Position numbers and translations under genes: made by a program. Below are positions 1 through 9,347 of a DNA stretch of 64,000 bases, one piece after another. The notes beneath the pieces are model-generated. The model saw only the letters and a list, made by a program, of their open reading frames with translations. It did not search any database and was not told the DNA's origin. How positions within the stretch are numbered: the stretch's first letter is position 1; every line of letters begins with the position of its first letter. Source of the DNA: Shinella zoogloeoides (GTDB taxonomy: Bacteria > Pseudomonadota > Alphaproteobacteria > Rhizobiales > Rhizobiaceae); contig NZ_CP132313.1 in assembly GCF_030733845.1 (NCBI RefSeq), positions 248,001-312,000 of the forward strand, given 5' to 3'.

Positions 1-299
1 CGTCCGTACAGAAATCGCCGGTCAAATGGTTTTTCTGGGATAAGAATTCAAGCGCCGTATGCCGCGTGACAAGGGTCGGAGTAACGTCTTTGGAAAGGTT
101 TTGTCACCCTCTCCAAAAATGTTGATCGGCAGCTATCCACATTTCTTCAGGTTGGCCAAAGTCTGTGCGTAACAGTAGGAATCCTCGTTCAGTGGCGGCT
201 TTAAAGGATTAGAACTCGCGGCCCTCATTTAATGTCGGGACCTTCTGCCGAAGATTCAGCGAGAACGATTGCATCAACCGAGATTTTGAGGAGTTCCGC
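1..299. other. Intergenic, no gene recognised
   Basis: No reading frame here resembles a known protein, and the base composition is more A+T-rich than the catabolic operons to the right. I see no tRNA, repeat or insertion-sequence end. It is the downstream flank of the GNAT toxin gene, which reads leftwards and stops at 300. Confidence 0.5.
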
Positions 300-791
<492 letters not shown>

Positions 792-795
<4 letters not shown>

Positions 796-1088
796 GCCTC
801 ATCCCACGGTGCTTTGGTCGACATGGTGCGCGCTAAACGCTCATTGGGCTGCGTGGGTGCATCGAGCCGGGCAAGGTATTCAGCATAGATTTCCGCGCTT
901 ACCGTGAAGACAGCGCGATCGAGCAGCACTTCCTCGGCTCGGCGCTCGGAAGCTTCCAACATAAAATCCGTTCGCGTCTTACCAAGCAACTCAGCGGCGC
1001 GATCGATCAAGTTGCGGGTCGCGGGTTTGATGCGCATATTCAGCGGTACACTTGCATCCGAGCTTTTGCTCGTGTGTGAGGTCGGCAT
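792..1088 (-). CDS. DUF1778 (TacA-like) ribbon-helix-helix antitoxin
   Basis: A 98-residue protein that should form a ribbon-helix-helix DNA-binding dimer and use its C-terminal tail to wrap and inhibit the GNAT toxin encoded next. The RHH core is seen as NMRIKPATRNLIDRAAELLG, followed by KTRTDFML and ASERRAEEVLLDR, typical of DUF1778. I chose the start at 1088 (MPTSHTSK), behind a GGAG Shine-Dalgarno; the frame stays open upstream to 1220, but that stretch is promoter and operator DNA. The stop overlaps the toxin GTG. Autoregulation is likely through the nested dyad at 1115-1164. The assignment to the family is firm. Confidence 0.88.
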
Positions 1089-1108
1089 CGCAAACTCCAA
1101 TTTGCGCC

Positions 1109-1164
1109 TATATAGCGTAACGACCATATCTTTACAAGATCCCGTAAAGACATCGTCGTTACGC
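1109..1164 (-). promoter_or_regulatory. Promoter and nested dyad operator of the toxin-antitoxin operon
   Basis: On the minus strand, TTGTAA (1137-1132) and TATATA (1114-1109) are spaced by 17 bases and would place the transcript start just before the antitoxin Shine-Dalgarno. Around the -35 lies a perfect nested dyad: GCGTAACGAC at 1115-1124 pairs with 1155-1164, and TCTTTAC at 1129-1135 pairs with GTAAAGA at 1144-1150, with equal 4-base spacers. RHH antitoxins of this family repress their own promoters, so this is the expected operator. Confidence 0.7.
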
Positions 1165-1548
1165 GTGCGCAAGATTCGCGGCATTGGCTTATAAAAGCTC
1201 TTGATGGGATCCGAACCCACGACACCTTACCTAGATGTACAATGTGATTGACATCGGTCCGGTCGCGCATCTGGAGCATGCGCTTGTGATATTATCTCAC
1301 ATCCAGACGGTCGACACGGCCATTCTGGACATAGGTCTGCACGCCGTCCGGAAAATCGCGAAAAAGCGCGCAAACTGGCAGATTTGCAGCTAGGCCTCCG
1401 TCTCCATGTAGCGGTCATCGATCCGGACAGGGTTGTAGAGAGCCTGAATCTTTTGCAACTTATGTCTGCATTCGTCGCCCGCGCGTCTGCAACAATGCCC
1501 GATCAGAGCGGGTTTCGACGTGTAGCAAAAAACTATCGACCCAGCTCC
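1165..1548. other. Intergenic, no gene recognised
   Basis: No coding sequence could be supported here. At 1197-1226 the minus strand contains a stretch resembling a tRNA T-arm (GTGGG, TTCGGAT, CCCAT), and GCTC/GAGC ends lie at 1277 and 1197, but no D-arm or anticodon arm folds, so I do not call a tRNA. An open frame continues into the chemoreceptor remnant on the right but has no family resemblance before about 1549. Confidence 0.4.
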
Positions 1549-1902
1549 AATGCCGAGGTGGAAAACGGCGTGCATTTCGTTCAAGAGGCTGGCCAGTCGC
1601 TGAACGAGATCGGCACGCATATCCGCGAAATCCACCAGCTCATCCAGGCGATCGCCACATCGGCGCGCGAGCAGGCCGTTGGCCTCGCCGAAGTCAACGC
1701 CGCCGTCAACATGATGGATCAGTTTACCCAGCAGAACGCCGTCATGGTGGTGCAGACGAATGGCGCCAGCGCAAGCCTCGCCGAGGAAGCCGATCGCCTA
1801 GCCCAATTGCTCGGTCACTTCCGCTATCCGTCATATGCGGCCCAGTCTCAGCAAGACCGGACGGCACAAGCCCACCCTATTCGGATCGTCAGTAGTCGGT
1901 AG
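1549..1902 (+). pseudogene. Methyl-accepting chemotaxis protein, C-terminal remnant
   Basis: Only the last roughly 115 residues of a chemoreceptor signalling domain survive. The segment REIHQLIQAIATSAREQ, then GLAEVNAAVNMMDQFTQQNA and SLAEEADRLAQLLGHF, matches the C-terminal methylation helix of rhizobial receptors. The usual VEE methylation box after QQNA reads VVQ. There is no sensor domain, membrane segment or hairpin tip upstream, and no convincing start: the frame is open from 1384 without homology. This is a decayed fragment, probably left by a rearrangement in the region that also holds the toxin-antitoxin genes. Confidence 0.75.
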
Positions 1903-1948
1903 CATTACAAAATTGACAAAACAAACTGTGTGATGAGGATGAGAGTAG

Positions 1949-1987
1949 AAAAAATAGAAGAGCGGCGAGCGTTGGCCTCCCGCTCTT
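1949..1987 (-). terminator. Rho-independent terminator of the pntAB operon
   Basis: On the minus strand, AAGAGCGG (1987-1980) pairs with CCGCTCTT (1965-1958) over a 14-base loop and is followed by CTATTTTTT. It lies about 85 bases beyond the pntB stop. A weaker hairpin (GATG-GGCC/GGCC-CATC, 2045-2066) lies between the two. Confidence 0.55.
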
Positions 1988-2072
1988 TGCGGTTTGGCTG
2001 AGTGCGCAACTTCCGGTGAGAAAATGGGTTCCCTCCGAAATACAGATGAGGCCTTTCGGCCCCATCCGTGTG

Positions 2073-3506
2073 TCAGGAAACCATCGGCAACAACTGGTCG
2101 ATGCTCTTCTTTGCATCACCGTAGAACATGCGCGTGTTGTCCTTGTAGAACAGCGGGTTCTCGATGCCGGAATAGCCCGTGCCCTGGCCGCGCTTGGAGA
2201 CGAACACCTGCTTGGCCTTCCACACTTCCAGCACCGGCATGCCGGCGATGGGCGAGTTCGGATCTTCCTGGGCGGCCGGATTGACGATGTCGTTCGAGCC
2301 GATGACGATGACGACGTCCGTGTTCGGGAAGTCCTCGTTGATCTCGTCCATTTCCAGAACGATGTCGTAGGGCACCTTGGCCTCGGCGAGCAGCACGTTC
2401 ATGTGGCCCGGAAGGCGGCCGGCAACGGGGTGGATGGCGAAGCGCACGGTCTTGCCGGCCGCGCGCAGCTTGCGCGTCAGTTCGGAGACCGACTGCTGGG
2501 CCTGCGCCACCGCCATGCCGTAGCCCGGCACGATGATGATGCTGTCGGCATCGTTGAGCGCGGCGGCGACGCCTTCCGAATCGATCGCCACCTGCTCGCC
2601 GGTGATTTCCATCGCCGGACCCGTCGTGCCGCCGAAGCCGCCGAGGATGACCGAGATGAAGGAGCGGTTCATCGCCTTGCACATGATGTAGGAGAGGATC
2701 GCACCCGAGGAGCCGACCAGCGCGCCGGTGACGATGAGAAGGTCGTTGCCCAGCGTGAAGCCGATGGCCGCCGCCGCCCAGCCGGAATAGCTGTTCAGCA
2801 TCGAGACCACGACAGGCATGTCGGCGCCGCCGATGCCCATGATCAGGTGATAGCCGATGAAGAAGGCGGCGAGCGTCATCAGGATGAGCGTCCACGCGCC
2901 GGCGCCATTCACGTAGAGGATGAGCAGGAGAAGCGAAAGCAGCGCCGCGCCCGCATTGAGCGCATGGCCGCCGGTCAGCTTCTTCGCCTTGCCATCCACC
3001 TTGCCGGCGAGTTTGCCGAAGGCGATGACCGAGCCGGTGAAGGTGACCGCGCCGATGAAGACGCCGAGGAAGACCTCGACCTTCATGATCGACAATTCGA
3101 CCGGCTCCTTGTGGGCGAGGATCGCCGCAAAACCGGTCAGCGCGGAGCGGGCGGCCTCGTCGAGACCGGCGACATGCGCCGCCTCGAGATGGGCATTGAA
3201 GCCGATGAAGACGGCGGCGAGGCCGACGAAGGAATGGAGCGCCGCGACGAGCTGCGGCATCTCCGTCATCTGCACGCGGGCGGCGACATAGGCGCCGAGC
3301 ACCGCGCCGCCGGCGATCATCAGCACGACGATGAACCAGTTGCCGACGTCAGGCCCGAAGACCGTGGCGATGACGGCAAGCGCCATGCCGACGATACCGT
3401 ACCAGACGGCGCGCTTGGCGCTTTCCTGGCCCGAAAGGCCGCCGAGCGAGAGGATGAAGAGAACTGCTGCCGCGATGTAGGCGGCCGAAACGATACCGAT
3501 GGTCAT
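2073..3506 (-). CDS. pntB: NAD(P) transhydrogenase subunit beta
   Basis: Beta subunit of the proton-translocating transhydrogenase, which couples hydride transfer from NADH to NADP+ to proton entry across the inner membrane and so supplies NADPH. The 477-residue protein has about nine membrane segments in residues 1-265, including the proton-channel histidine at residue 91 (VAALHSFVG). A soluble NADP-binding domain III follows, with [10 protein letters not shown] near 328-337. It lies 16 bases after pntA in one operon. Length and motifs are complete, and the identification is secure. Confidence 0.97.
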   Translation of the reverse strand: MTIGIVSAAYIAAAVLFILSLGGLSGQESAKRAVWYGIVGMALAVIATVFGPDVGNWFIVVLMIAGGAVLGAYVAARVQMTEMPQLVAALHSFVGLAAVFIGFNAHLEAAHVAGLDEAARSALTGFAAILAHKEPVELSIMKVEVFLGVFIGAVTFTGSVIAFGKLAGKVDGKAKKLTGGHALNAGAALLSLLLLILYVNGAGAWTLILMTLAAFFIGYHLIMGIGGADMPVVVSMLNSYSGWAAAAIGFTLGNDLLIVTGALVGSSGAILSYIMCKAMNRSFISVILGGFGGTTGPAMEITGEQVAIDSEGVAAALNDADSIIIVPGYGMAVAQAQQSVSELTRKLRAAGKTVRFAIHPVAGRLPGHMNVLLAEAKVPYDIVLEMDEINEDFPNTDVVIVIGSNDIVNPAAQEDPNSPIAGMPVLEVWKAKQVFVSKRGQGTGYSGIENPLFYKDNTRMFYGDAKKSIDQLLPMVS

Positions 3507-3522
3507 GACAGTTTCCTCCCGC

Positions 3523-5097
3523 TCACGACTTCTGGAACATGGCGAGCATGCGCCGGGTGACGAGGAAGCCGCCGACGATGTTGATCGTGGAGATCAGCAC
3601 CGAGAGCGCCGCCAGCACCACCACCAGCCAGCTTCCCGAGCCGATCTGCAGGAGCGCGCCGAGGATGACGATGCCGGAGACGGCGTTGGTGACGGCCATC
3701 AGCGGCGTGTGCAGCGAGTGCGAGACGTTCCAGATGACCTGGAAGCCGACGAAGCAGGCGAGCACGAAGACGATGAAGTGGCTCATGAAGGCGGACGGCG
3801 CATAGGCGCCGACGATGAGCAGCAGCGCCGTTCCGACGGCGAGCAGCACCAGCTGGCTCTTGGTCTGCGCCTTGAAGGCCGCCGCTTCGGCGGCGCGCCT
3901 TTCCTCCGGCGTAGGCTCCTTCACCTTTTCCTTCGGCTTCTGCGCGGCGATGGCCGCGATCTTCGGCGGCGGCGGTGGATAGGTGATCTCGCCATCCTTC
4001 GTCACCGTGGCACCGCGAATGACGTCGTCATCCATATTGTGAACGACGACGCCGTCCTTGCCCGGCGTCAGGTCCGTCAGCATGTGGCGGATATTGGTCG
4101 CATAGAGCGTCGAGGCCTGCGCTGCCATCCGGCTCGGGAAGTCAGTGTAACCGACGATGGTGACACCATTCGGCGAGACGATCTTCTGGTCGGGCACAGT
4201 GAGGTCGCAATTGCCGCCGCGTTCGGCGGCGAGATCGACCACCACCGAGCCCGGCTTCATCGCCGCCACCATGTCTTCGAGCCAGAGTTTGGGAGCGTCA
4301 CGACCTGGGATCAGCGCCGTGGTGATGACGATATCGATCTGGGGTGCAAGTTCACGGAATTTTGCCAGCTGCTTCTCGCGGAATTCCGGCGAGGAAGGGG
4401 CGGCATAGCCGCCAGTCGCGGCGCCATCCTGCTGCTGATCGGCGAAATCGAGATAGACGAACTCGGCGCCCATACTCTCGATCTGCTCGGCCACTTCCGG
4501 ACGAACGTCGAAGGCATAGGTGATGGCGCCGAGTGAGGTCGCCGTGCCGATTGCGGCAAGACCCGCGACGCCAGCGCCGATCACCAGCACTTTCGCCGGC
4601 GGCACCTTGCCGGCTGCCGTCACCTGGCCGGTGAAGAAGCGACCGAAATTGCTGCCCGCCTCGATCACCGCGCGGTACCCGGCAATATTGGCCATCGACG
4701 ACAGCGCATCCATCTTCTGGGCACGCGAGATACGCGGCACCATGTCCATGGCGATCACGTTCGAGCCCGAGGCCTTCGCCGCCTCCAGAAGCTCCTTGTT
4801 CTGCGCTGGATAGAAGAACGAGATCAGCGTCCTGCCGGGCGACAACAGCGCCACCTCGGACGGTTCCGGCGGACGCACCTTGACGATCACATCTGCCCCG
4901 GACCACACCGAAGCTGCAGACGGCGCAATCTCCACACCAACCGCACGATACGCATCGTCCGAAAACCCCGCCGCCAACCCGGCGCCGGCCTCGATCACGC
5001 ATCCAAACCCGAGCTTCTGCAACCCTTGAGCACTCTTCGGCGTCATCGCAACACGCGATTCACCGGCAAATACCTCCCGCGGTGTCGATATCTTCAT
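3523..5097 (-). CDS. pntA: NAD(P) transhydrogenase subunit alpha (fused alpha1-alpha2)
   Basis: A 524-residue alpha subunit carrying both the NAD(H)-binding domain I and the membrane segments that some alphaproteobacteria encode as separate PntAA and PntAB. Residues 1-375 are the alanine-dehydrogenase-like domain, with the Rossmann loop GAGVAG at 174-179. A proline- and lysine-rich linker (PPPPPK, then [13 protein letters not shown]) precedes four hydrophobic segments. I start at [10 protein letters not shown] (5097), as in family members; an in-frame ATG at 5115 adds six residues. It forms an operon with pntB. Confidence 0.95.
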   Translation of the reverse strand: MKISTPREVFAGESRVAMTPKSAQGLQKLGFGCVIEAGAGLAAGFSDDAYRAVGVEIAPSAASVWSGADVIVKVRPPEPSEVALLSPGRTLISFFYPAQNKELLEAAKASGSNVIAMDMVPRISRAQKMDALSSMANIAGYRAVIEAGSNFGRFFTGQVTAAGKVPPAKVLVIGAGVAGLAAIGTATSLGAITYAFDVRPEVAEQIESMGAEFVYLDFADQQQDGAATGGYAAPSSPEFREKQLAKFRELAPQIDIVITTALIPGRDAPKLWLEDMVAAMKPGSVVVDLAAERGGNCDLTVPDQKIVSPNGVTIVGYTDFPSRMAAQASTLYATNIRHMLTDLTPGKDGVVVHNMDDDVIRGATVTKDGEITYPPPPPKIAAIAAQKPKEKVKEPTPEERRAAEAAAFKAQTKSQLVLLAVGTALLLIVGAYAPSAFMSHFIVFVLACFVGFQVIWNVSHSLHTPLMAVTNAVSGIVILGALLQIGSGSWLVVVLAALSVLISTINIVGGFLVTRRMLAMFQKS

Positions 5098-5165
5098 GTC
5101 ATACCTTTCCTTCACCGGTGCGACGCCGGTTTATCCTGTTCTGAAATTCTGCTGAATTGCCGTTA

Positions 5166-6440
5166 TCAGTCAGCTGGTCCGGTGCGGAATGTCCCCTGCC
5201 TGCGGAGCCTGAAGCCGCACCAGCCAAGGAGAGGTAGAAAGGCAAGACCGAGCGCAAGACTACTGTTGCGCGGTTGGACCACGACGATGTCGCGGTTAAA
5301 GGCCGTACCCGGTCGCGTGGAGACCTGACCGGAGACAATCTCCCCGTCGGAGGGGACTGTCACGGCAAAGGCGGTCAAATCCTCCCTCTCACCCGGCTTG
5401 ACGGAACGGACCCGATAACCGAACCCGGACCCCGCAGCCTGTTCGACCTTGAACCGCGCGAGCGACGCCTCGGCCTCGGCGCCGCCGAAATGCACCACGA
5501 CCACGTCAATGTCTGCGGGTTTGCGCCGAACCACAATATCGCGGCCCGGCACGACATCCGCCTGCGGCGAGACGACGGACAGGTAGTCCGGCTCCTGAAA
5601 ACGATCAGCCGCCGCAAGCGTCAGGTAAAAGGTCGAGCCCGGCCTGACAAATATGCGCTCGCCAGGATGATCGCTCTGGATCGGGCGCGTCCAGCGCTCC
5701 TCCGAAACGACGTCTGCAACAACCACGCCTCGCCCGTTCATGTCGATGATATCGAGCGTCCGCGCGGTTCCCTCGATTGGCCGTTCCTCCTCCGTATATA
5801 ACGCCATGTCGTAGCGGCCAGCGGGGACAGAAAGCCGATAGGCCCGGACAGGGGCCGTCACAAGCCTGAGGCTTGGCGTCGGCAAGGCTTCGGGAGGCGA
5901 GATGACTTCAGCGGGTGCGCCCTTTATCCGGGCAGTGCCGGCCTCGACGAGCCTCTTTTCGTAAGCGGTCTGGCGGGCCAGAGCCTCGGAATAGCGACGA
6001 TTGAACGATCGCTCATCATCTTGATAGGTTCTGTAAGCAGCCAAGGCGGCATCGCCCCATAACAATTGCCCGTGGCCGTTGACGGCTCCTTTTGGATAGA
6101 GGATCACATAGGGTGACGGGTGGATGACCGCGATATCCTTGCCGTCCTTGCTGATCTTCAGAACGCCATCGATGTCCTGACGTTTCGCTTCGAAATCGAC
6201 ATAGACCTGCCGTGAGAGCGGCCAGTAATACTCCTTGGTGCTGACAAAGGAGAGCGCACTGTCTTCACCCGCGATCAGGTGGAGCGCAGACGACCGCGAG
6301 GGCAGGAACATTTCCTGGAAGGCGAAGCCATCCCAGACACGTCCGGTTACAACAATGGCATCCCGGCGCTCGGGCTCGATTGCCACGGCGCTGCCAGCCG
6401 TCATCGCGGCAAGGAAAAGGGCAAGAAGAACGGACCTCAT
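5166..6440 (-). CDS. Exported, C-terminally membrane-anchored protein of unknown function
   Basis: A 424-residue protein with an N-terminal signal peptide (MRSVLLALFLAAMTAGSAVA) and one C-terminal hydrophobic helix (SLALGLAFLPLLGWCGF) followed by basic residues, so most of the chain should sit in the periplasm anchored to the inner membrane. The middle is rich in beta-type segments and I recognise no catalytic motif. Its start overlaps the stop of the ABC-2 permease by four bases, and it is the last gene of the large 15904-to-5166 operon. The simplest guess is an accessory or substrate-handling partner of that exporter. I cannot name a family. Confidence 0.7.
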   Translation of the reverse strand: MRSVLLALFLAAMTAGSAVAIEPERRDAIVVTGRVWDGFAFQEMFLPSRSSALHLIAGEDSALSFVSTKEYYWPLSRQVYVDFEAKRQDIDGVLKISKDGKDIAVIHPSPYVILYPKGAVNGHGQLLWGDAALAAYRTYQDDERSFNRRYSEALARQTAYEKRLVEAGTARIKGAPAEVISPPEALPTPSLRLVTAPVRAYRLSVPAGRYDMALYTEEERPIEGTARTLDIIDMNGRGVVVADVVSEERWTRPIQSDHPGERIFVRPGSTFYLTLAAADRFQEPDYLSVVSPQADVVPGRDIVVRRKPADIDVVVVHFGGAEAEASLARFKVEQAAGSGFGYRVRSVKPGEREDLTAFAVTVPSDGEIVSGQVSTRPGTAFNRDIVVVQPRNSSLALGLAFLPLLGWCGFRLRRQGTFRTGPAD

Positions 6441-7297
6441 GCGCTGGCTCCCTTCAAGCGCGCCGTGAACCGGGCAGCGACAAGCAGGATTATCGTCAGC
6501 CCAAACGAGGAAGCAATCTGCGCAAGACCCGGTGTCGTGTGTTCGAAGGCGCGTTGAACCAGCAGACCAACGCCCGCAACGGGAGAAAGCACATGAACGA
6601 GTGGTGCGGTGCTTTCCAGCCCGGCACGCAGATAGAGCGCAAATAGGCTCATTTCATCAGCGGTCATGCCGCGCAACAGGCCGAGCATGGCCTCATAAAC
6701 GGCCATCACCGATACCAGCGACAGATAGGCGACGACCGCGCCACGCACGGAACCGGCCCAGGCAGACACCAGAAGCCCCAACCCCATCACCGGGAGGACG
6801 AAAATGGCGGATACTCCAAGCGAGACGAATGCCGGGATGTGGATTACGCCGGCACCGAGTGGCTGGGCGAGCAGCAGATAGCTGCAATAGAGCGTTATCA
6901 GTCCGACAAGCACGATCCCTTCGACCAGATATTTCGACAGGACGATCGCGGACCAGGAAGCCGGCCCGACTAGAAGTACCTCCAGCGTACCGTGTTCCCG
7001 CTCCCAGCTCAGACCTCCGGCGAGGCGCAGCCCCAGGACAAGACCGAGAAAGATGACGACGCCAACGTTCAATCCCGCGAGGGGATCGGCGGCCACGATG
7101 ACGGATTCGGTCTGGAAGGAGCTCTGGAAGCCGGAGCCGTAGGCGTAGGCCATCAATGCGATGATGGTCGCCACCAGCCAGAACCAGATCGCGTGGAATT
7201 TCGCCGCCGTCTCCCGCCGGACCAGGAGCACGGTCTGCCGGATGAAACCCGGAGGTTTAAGGTCCAATCCGACAAAGACGGGGCGAACATGTTCCAT
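6437..7297 (-). CDS. ABC-2 type exporter permease
   Basis: A 286-residue integral membrane protein with about six hydrophobic segments, of the ABC-2 permease type (NosY/GldF-like topology). The motif GGLSWEREHGTLEVLLVGPAS is the hallmark of this family, where an E-x-x-x-GT-x-E-x-LL segment contacts the ATPase. The start at 7297 (MEHVRPVF) lies 11 bases past the stop of the preceding SDR; the frame is open upstream inside that SDR but has no homology there. It pairs with the ABC ATPase at 8113-9096, with the SDR gene between the two halves. The exported substrate is unknown. Confidence 0.85.
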   Translation of the reverse strand: MEHVRPVFVGLDLKPPGFIRQTVLLVRRETAAKFHAIWFWLVATIIALMAYAYGSGFQSSFQTESVIVAADPLAGLNVGVVIFLGLVLGLRLAGGLSWEREHGTLEVLLVGPASWSAIVLSKYLVEGIVLVGLITLYCSYLLLAQPLGAGVIHIPAFVSLGVSAIFVLPVMGLGLLVSAWAGSVRGAVVAYLSLVSVMAVYEAMLGLLRGMTADEMSLFALYLRAGLESTAPLVHVLSPVAGVGLLVQRAFEHTTPGLAQIASSFGLTIILLVAARFTARLKGASA

Positions 7298-7308
7298 GGC
7301 CGGTTCTC

Positions 7309-8097
7309 TTACATGACAGTACGGATGAGGCCGCCATCGATCCGCAGGGCCGATCCATTGACGATACCGGTGCGCGACGAACCGAGGAAGGTGACGAAAT
7401 CCGCGACTTCCTCCGGCCTGGACAGGCGCTGAATGAGCGAGGTCGGGCGGTTTTCCGCGACGAAGCGGCGCTCTGCCTCCGGCGTCGGCACACCGGGATA
7501 GAGGCCGGCAATCAGGTCGGCGACGCCTTCTGTGCTGCATGGACCGGGCAGGACCGAATTGACGGTGACATTGGTGCCCTTCGTCGTCTCGGCAAGGTTA
7601 CGGGCAAGCGATAGCTGCATCGTCTTCGTCGCGCTGTAGGCCGGCATTTCGGGAGCGGGATTGATGCCGGATTCGCTCGCCATGAAGACCACGCGGCCGG
7701 CATCCCGCGCCAGCATCTTCGGCAGGTAATGGCGGGCGAGGCGCACACCGCTCATCACATTGACTTCGATCAGCTCATACCAGCGGTCGTCACCGGCCTT
7801 GTAGATATCGACCGCCTCGTAGATCCCGAGATTGACGACCAGCACGTCCACATCAGGACAATTGGCAATCAATTCGTCGCAGCCATCGCGCGTGCCGGAA
7901 TTGCCGACGGCGGCTTCCAGTTTGGCGGCCGGCACCTCGGCGCTCAGGCGTGTGATTGCGCGGTCGATCGTCTCGACACTGCGCCCGTTGATCACCACGG
8001 TCGCGCCTTCGCGGGCCATGGCCCGCGCTATGGCAAAGCCGAGGCCGCCGGTCGAGGCGGTAATCAGGCAGCGGCGGTTGTTATAACCCAGGTCCAT
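7309..8097 (-). CDS. SDR-family oxidoreductase
   Basis: A 262-residue short-chain dehydrogenase/reductase. The dinucleotide-binding loop reads TASTGGLGFAIA, the NAG-type motif is VNLGIYE, and the catalytic YSATK follows SESG. The extended C-terminal segment (NRPTSLIQRLSRPEEVADF, ending GGLIRTVM) is shared with the SDRs at 15122-15904 and 24443-25228, and the three look like paralogues acting on related substrates. It is inserted between the ATPase and permease genes of the ABC-2 exporter, with gaps of 15 and 11 bases, so it is part of the operon. A sugar or polyol substrate is an inference. Confidence 0.9.
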   Translation of the reverse strand: MDLGYNNRRCLITASTGGLGFAIARAMAREGATVVINGRSVETIDRAITRLSAEVPAAKLEAAVGNSGTRDGCDELIANCPDVDVLVVNLGIYEAVDIYKAGDDRWYELIEVNVMSGVRLARHYLPKMLARDAGRVVFMASESGINPAPEMPAYSATKTMQLSLARNLAETTKGTNVTVNSVLPGPCSTEGVADLIAGLYPGVPTPEAERRFVAENRPTSLIQRLSRPEEVADFVTFLGSSRTGIVNGSALRIDGGLIRTVM

Positions 8098-8112
8098 CGG
8101 ACATATCCTTTC

Positions 8113-9096
8113 TTACATCAGGGCGGCGGCCGGTTCATGGCCTGCCACACATTCCGGCCGGGTCAGGCCGAGAAACACATCCTCCAGCGTTGGCATATCG
8201 ACGTCGACGGAAAGCACCGTCAGTCCAGCCACCGATAGCAGGCTGACCGCTTGAGCGCGCGCGGCGCGCGCATCCCCGGGAGAAGCCTTCAGTTGGAGCC
8301 GGAGATGCTGCGGCCCGACCTGCCGGGCTTCGACGATCTCGGGCATGGCGGAGATCGCCTTCAGCGCGTTATCCATCGCCTCGAAGACCTCGGCCCGCAG
8401 GCCGCCATTCGCCCAGCCGCCCGGTGCGAGCTCGGACGGCCGGCCCGCGGCGATCACCTCGCCTTCACGCATGAAGACGACGCTGTCGCAGACGCGCTCC
8501 ATCTCCGCCAGCTGATGCGAAGAAAACAAAAGCGTGACACCATCCGACTTCATCTCCCGGAAGATCGCCCGCATGTCGGCAACGCCGTTCGGGTCAAGGC
8601 CGAGCGTAGGTTCGTCCAACATCAGGAATTCCGGCCTGTGCAGCATGACGCGTGCCAGACAGGCCCGCTGCTGCATGCCGCGCGAGAATGAACCGAGCCT
8701 GCGCTCGGCGGCGGAACGCAATCCGACGCGATCGAGGGCCTCGTTCACCCGCATCGCCGCATCCGGCACGCCATAAAGATCGGCGAAGAAGCGGAGATAA
8801 TTCCGCGCGGACATGTCGGGATAGATCCGCGGTCGCTCCTGAAGATAGCCGCTGCGCGCCCGGGCAATGGAGAGATCACCACGGTCGCGACGGCCAAGGA
8901 ACTCGATCGCCCCTGCATCTGGCTCCAGCAAGCCCATGATCATGCCCATGACTGTCGTCTTGCCTGCGCCATTCGGCCCGAGAAAACCGGTGATCTCGCC
9001 ACGCGCCACTGAAAAGCTTGCATGTCGGACAGCCTGTTTCGTGCCGAAAGCCTTGACGAGACCGTCAACGACAAGAGCATGGGTTGCCATCACCAT
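8113..9096 (-). CDS. ABC-2 type exporter ATP-binding protein
   Basis: A 327-residue ATPase of the drug/NosF exporter branch. Walker A is GPNGAGKT, the signature is the variant SFSRGMQQR, Walker B is FLMLDEPTLGLDP, and the H-loop is SSHQLAEME. About 90 extra C-terminal residues after the ATPase core are normal for this branch (DVDMPTLEDVFLGLT). An alternative start two codons in (MATHALVV, 9090) is equally plausible. Its partner permease is at 6437-7297. It sits seven bases downstream of a small membrane protein in an operon otherwise built around a sugar importer. Confidence 0.9.
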   Translation of the reverse strand: MVMATHALVVDGLVKAFGTKQAVRHASFSVARGEITGFLGPNGAGKTTVMGMIMGLLEPDAGAIEFLGRRDRGDLSIARARSGYLQERPRIYPDMSARNYLRFFADLYGVPDAAMRVNEALDRVGLRSAAERRLGSFSRGMQQRACLARVMLHRPEFLMLDEPTLGLDPNGVADMRAIFREMKSDGVTLLFSSHQLAEMERVCDSVVFMREGEVIAAGRPSELAPGGWANGGLRAEVFEAMDNALKAISAMPEIVEARQVGPQHLRLQLKASPGDARAARAQAVSLLSVAGLTVLSVDVDMPTLEDVFLGLTRPECVAGHEPAAALM

Positions 9097-9103
9097 TTCC
9101 CTC

Positions 9104-9346
9104 TCAGTAGACCACCGGCATCATGTAGAGCCGCGCGAGATTGATCACGATCATCGTGACACCGGCTGCGAGCAGGAACTCCATCGGCCAGGCGAGCAGC
9201 TTCACGCGATCGTTCCAGAGCTTCAGCGCCACGATGACCACAACCGCTGTCAGCGAGGCGGGCCAGTGCGACACGTTGCCGGTCATGACCGTGCAGGAAC
9301 CGAGAAGCAGCGCCAGGATCAGGCAAAGAACGAATTTTCCCTGCAT
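9104..9346 (-). CDS. Small membrane protein, possible lipoprotein
   Basis: An 80-residue, strongly hydrophobic protein. The first 18 residues form a signal-like segment ending in LLLGSC, which could be a lipobox with Cys18; two further hydrophobic segments follow (SLTAVVVIVALKLW and PMEFLLAAGVTMIVINLARL). It lies one base after the importer ATPase and seven before the exporter ATPase, so it is surely translated with them. I recognise no family. A small accessory subunit of one of the two ABC systems is possible. Confidence 0.65.
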   Translation of the reverse strand: MQGKFVLCLILALLLGSCTVMTGNVSHWPASLTAVVVIVALKLWNDRVKLLAWPMEFLLAAGVTMIVINLARLYMMPVVY

Positions 9347-9347
9347 C

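Noticed and set aside
1197..1277. A tRNA-like stretch on the minus strand with a T-arm-like GTGGG-TTCGGAT-CCCAT and GCTC/GAGC ends
   Set aside because: No D-arm or anticodon arm could be folded and the acceptor stem has two mismatches. At most a decayed fragment of an integration site.
2016..3560. A 514-codon open frame on the plus strand opposite pntB, and similar long antisense frames at 13922-15400, 15452-16960, 45085-46680, 60994-62574 and 62301-63704
   Set aside because: They are antisense to well-recognised genes, rich in Arg, His, Asp and Ala as expected from G+C-rich codon shadows, and show no family motif.
5104..5140. A short ACCGG/CCGGT hairpin between pntA and the exported-protein gene as a terminator
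   Set aside because: The stem is only five pairs and there is no U-tract, so I do not call it.
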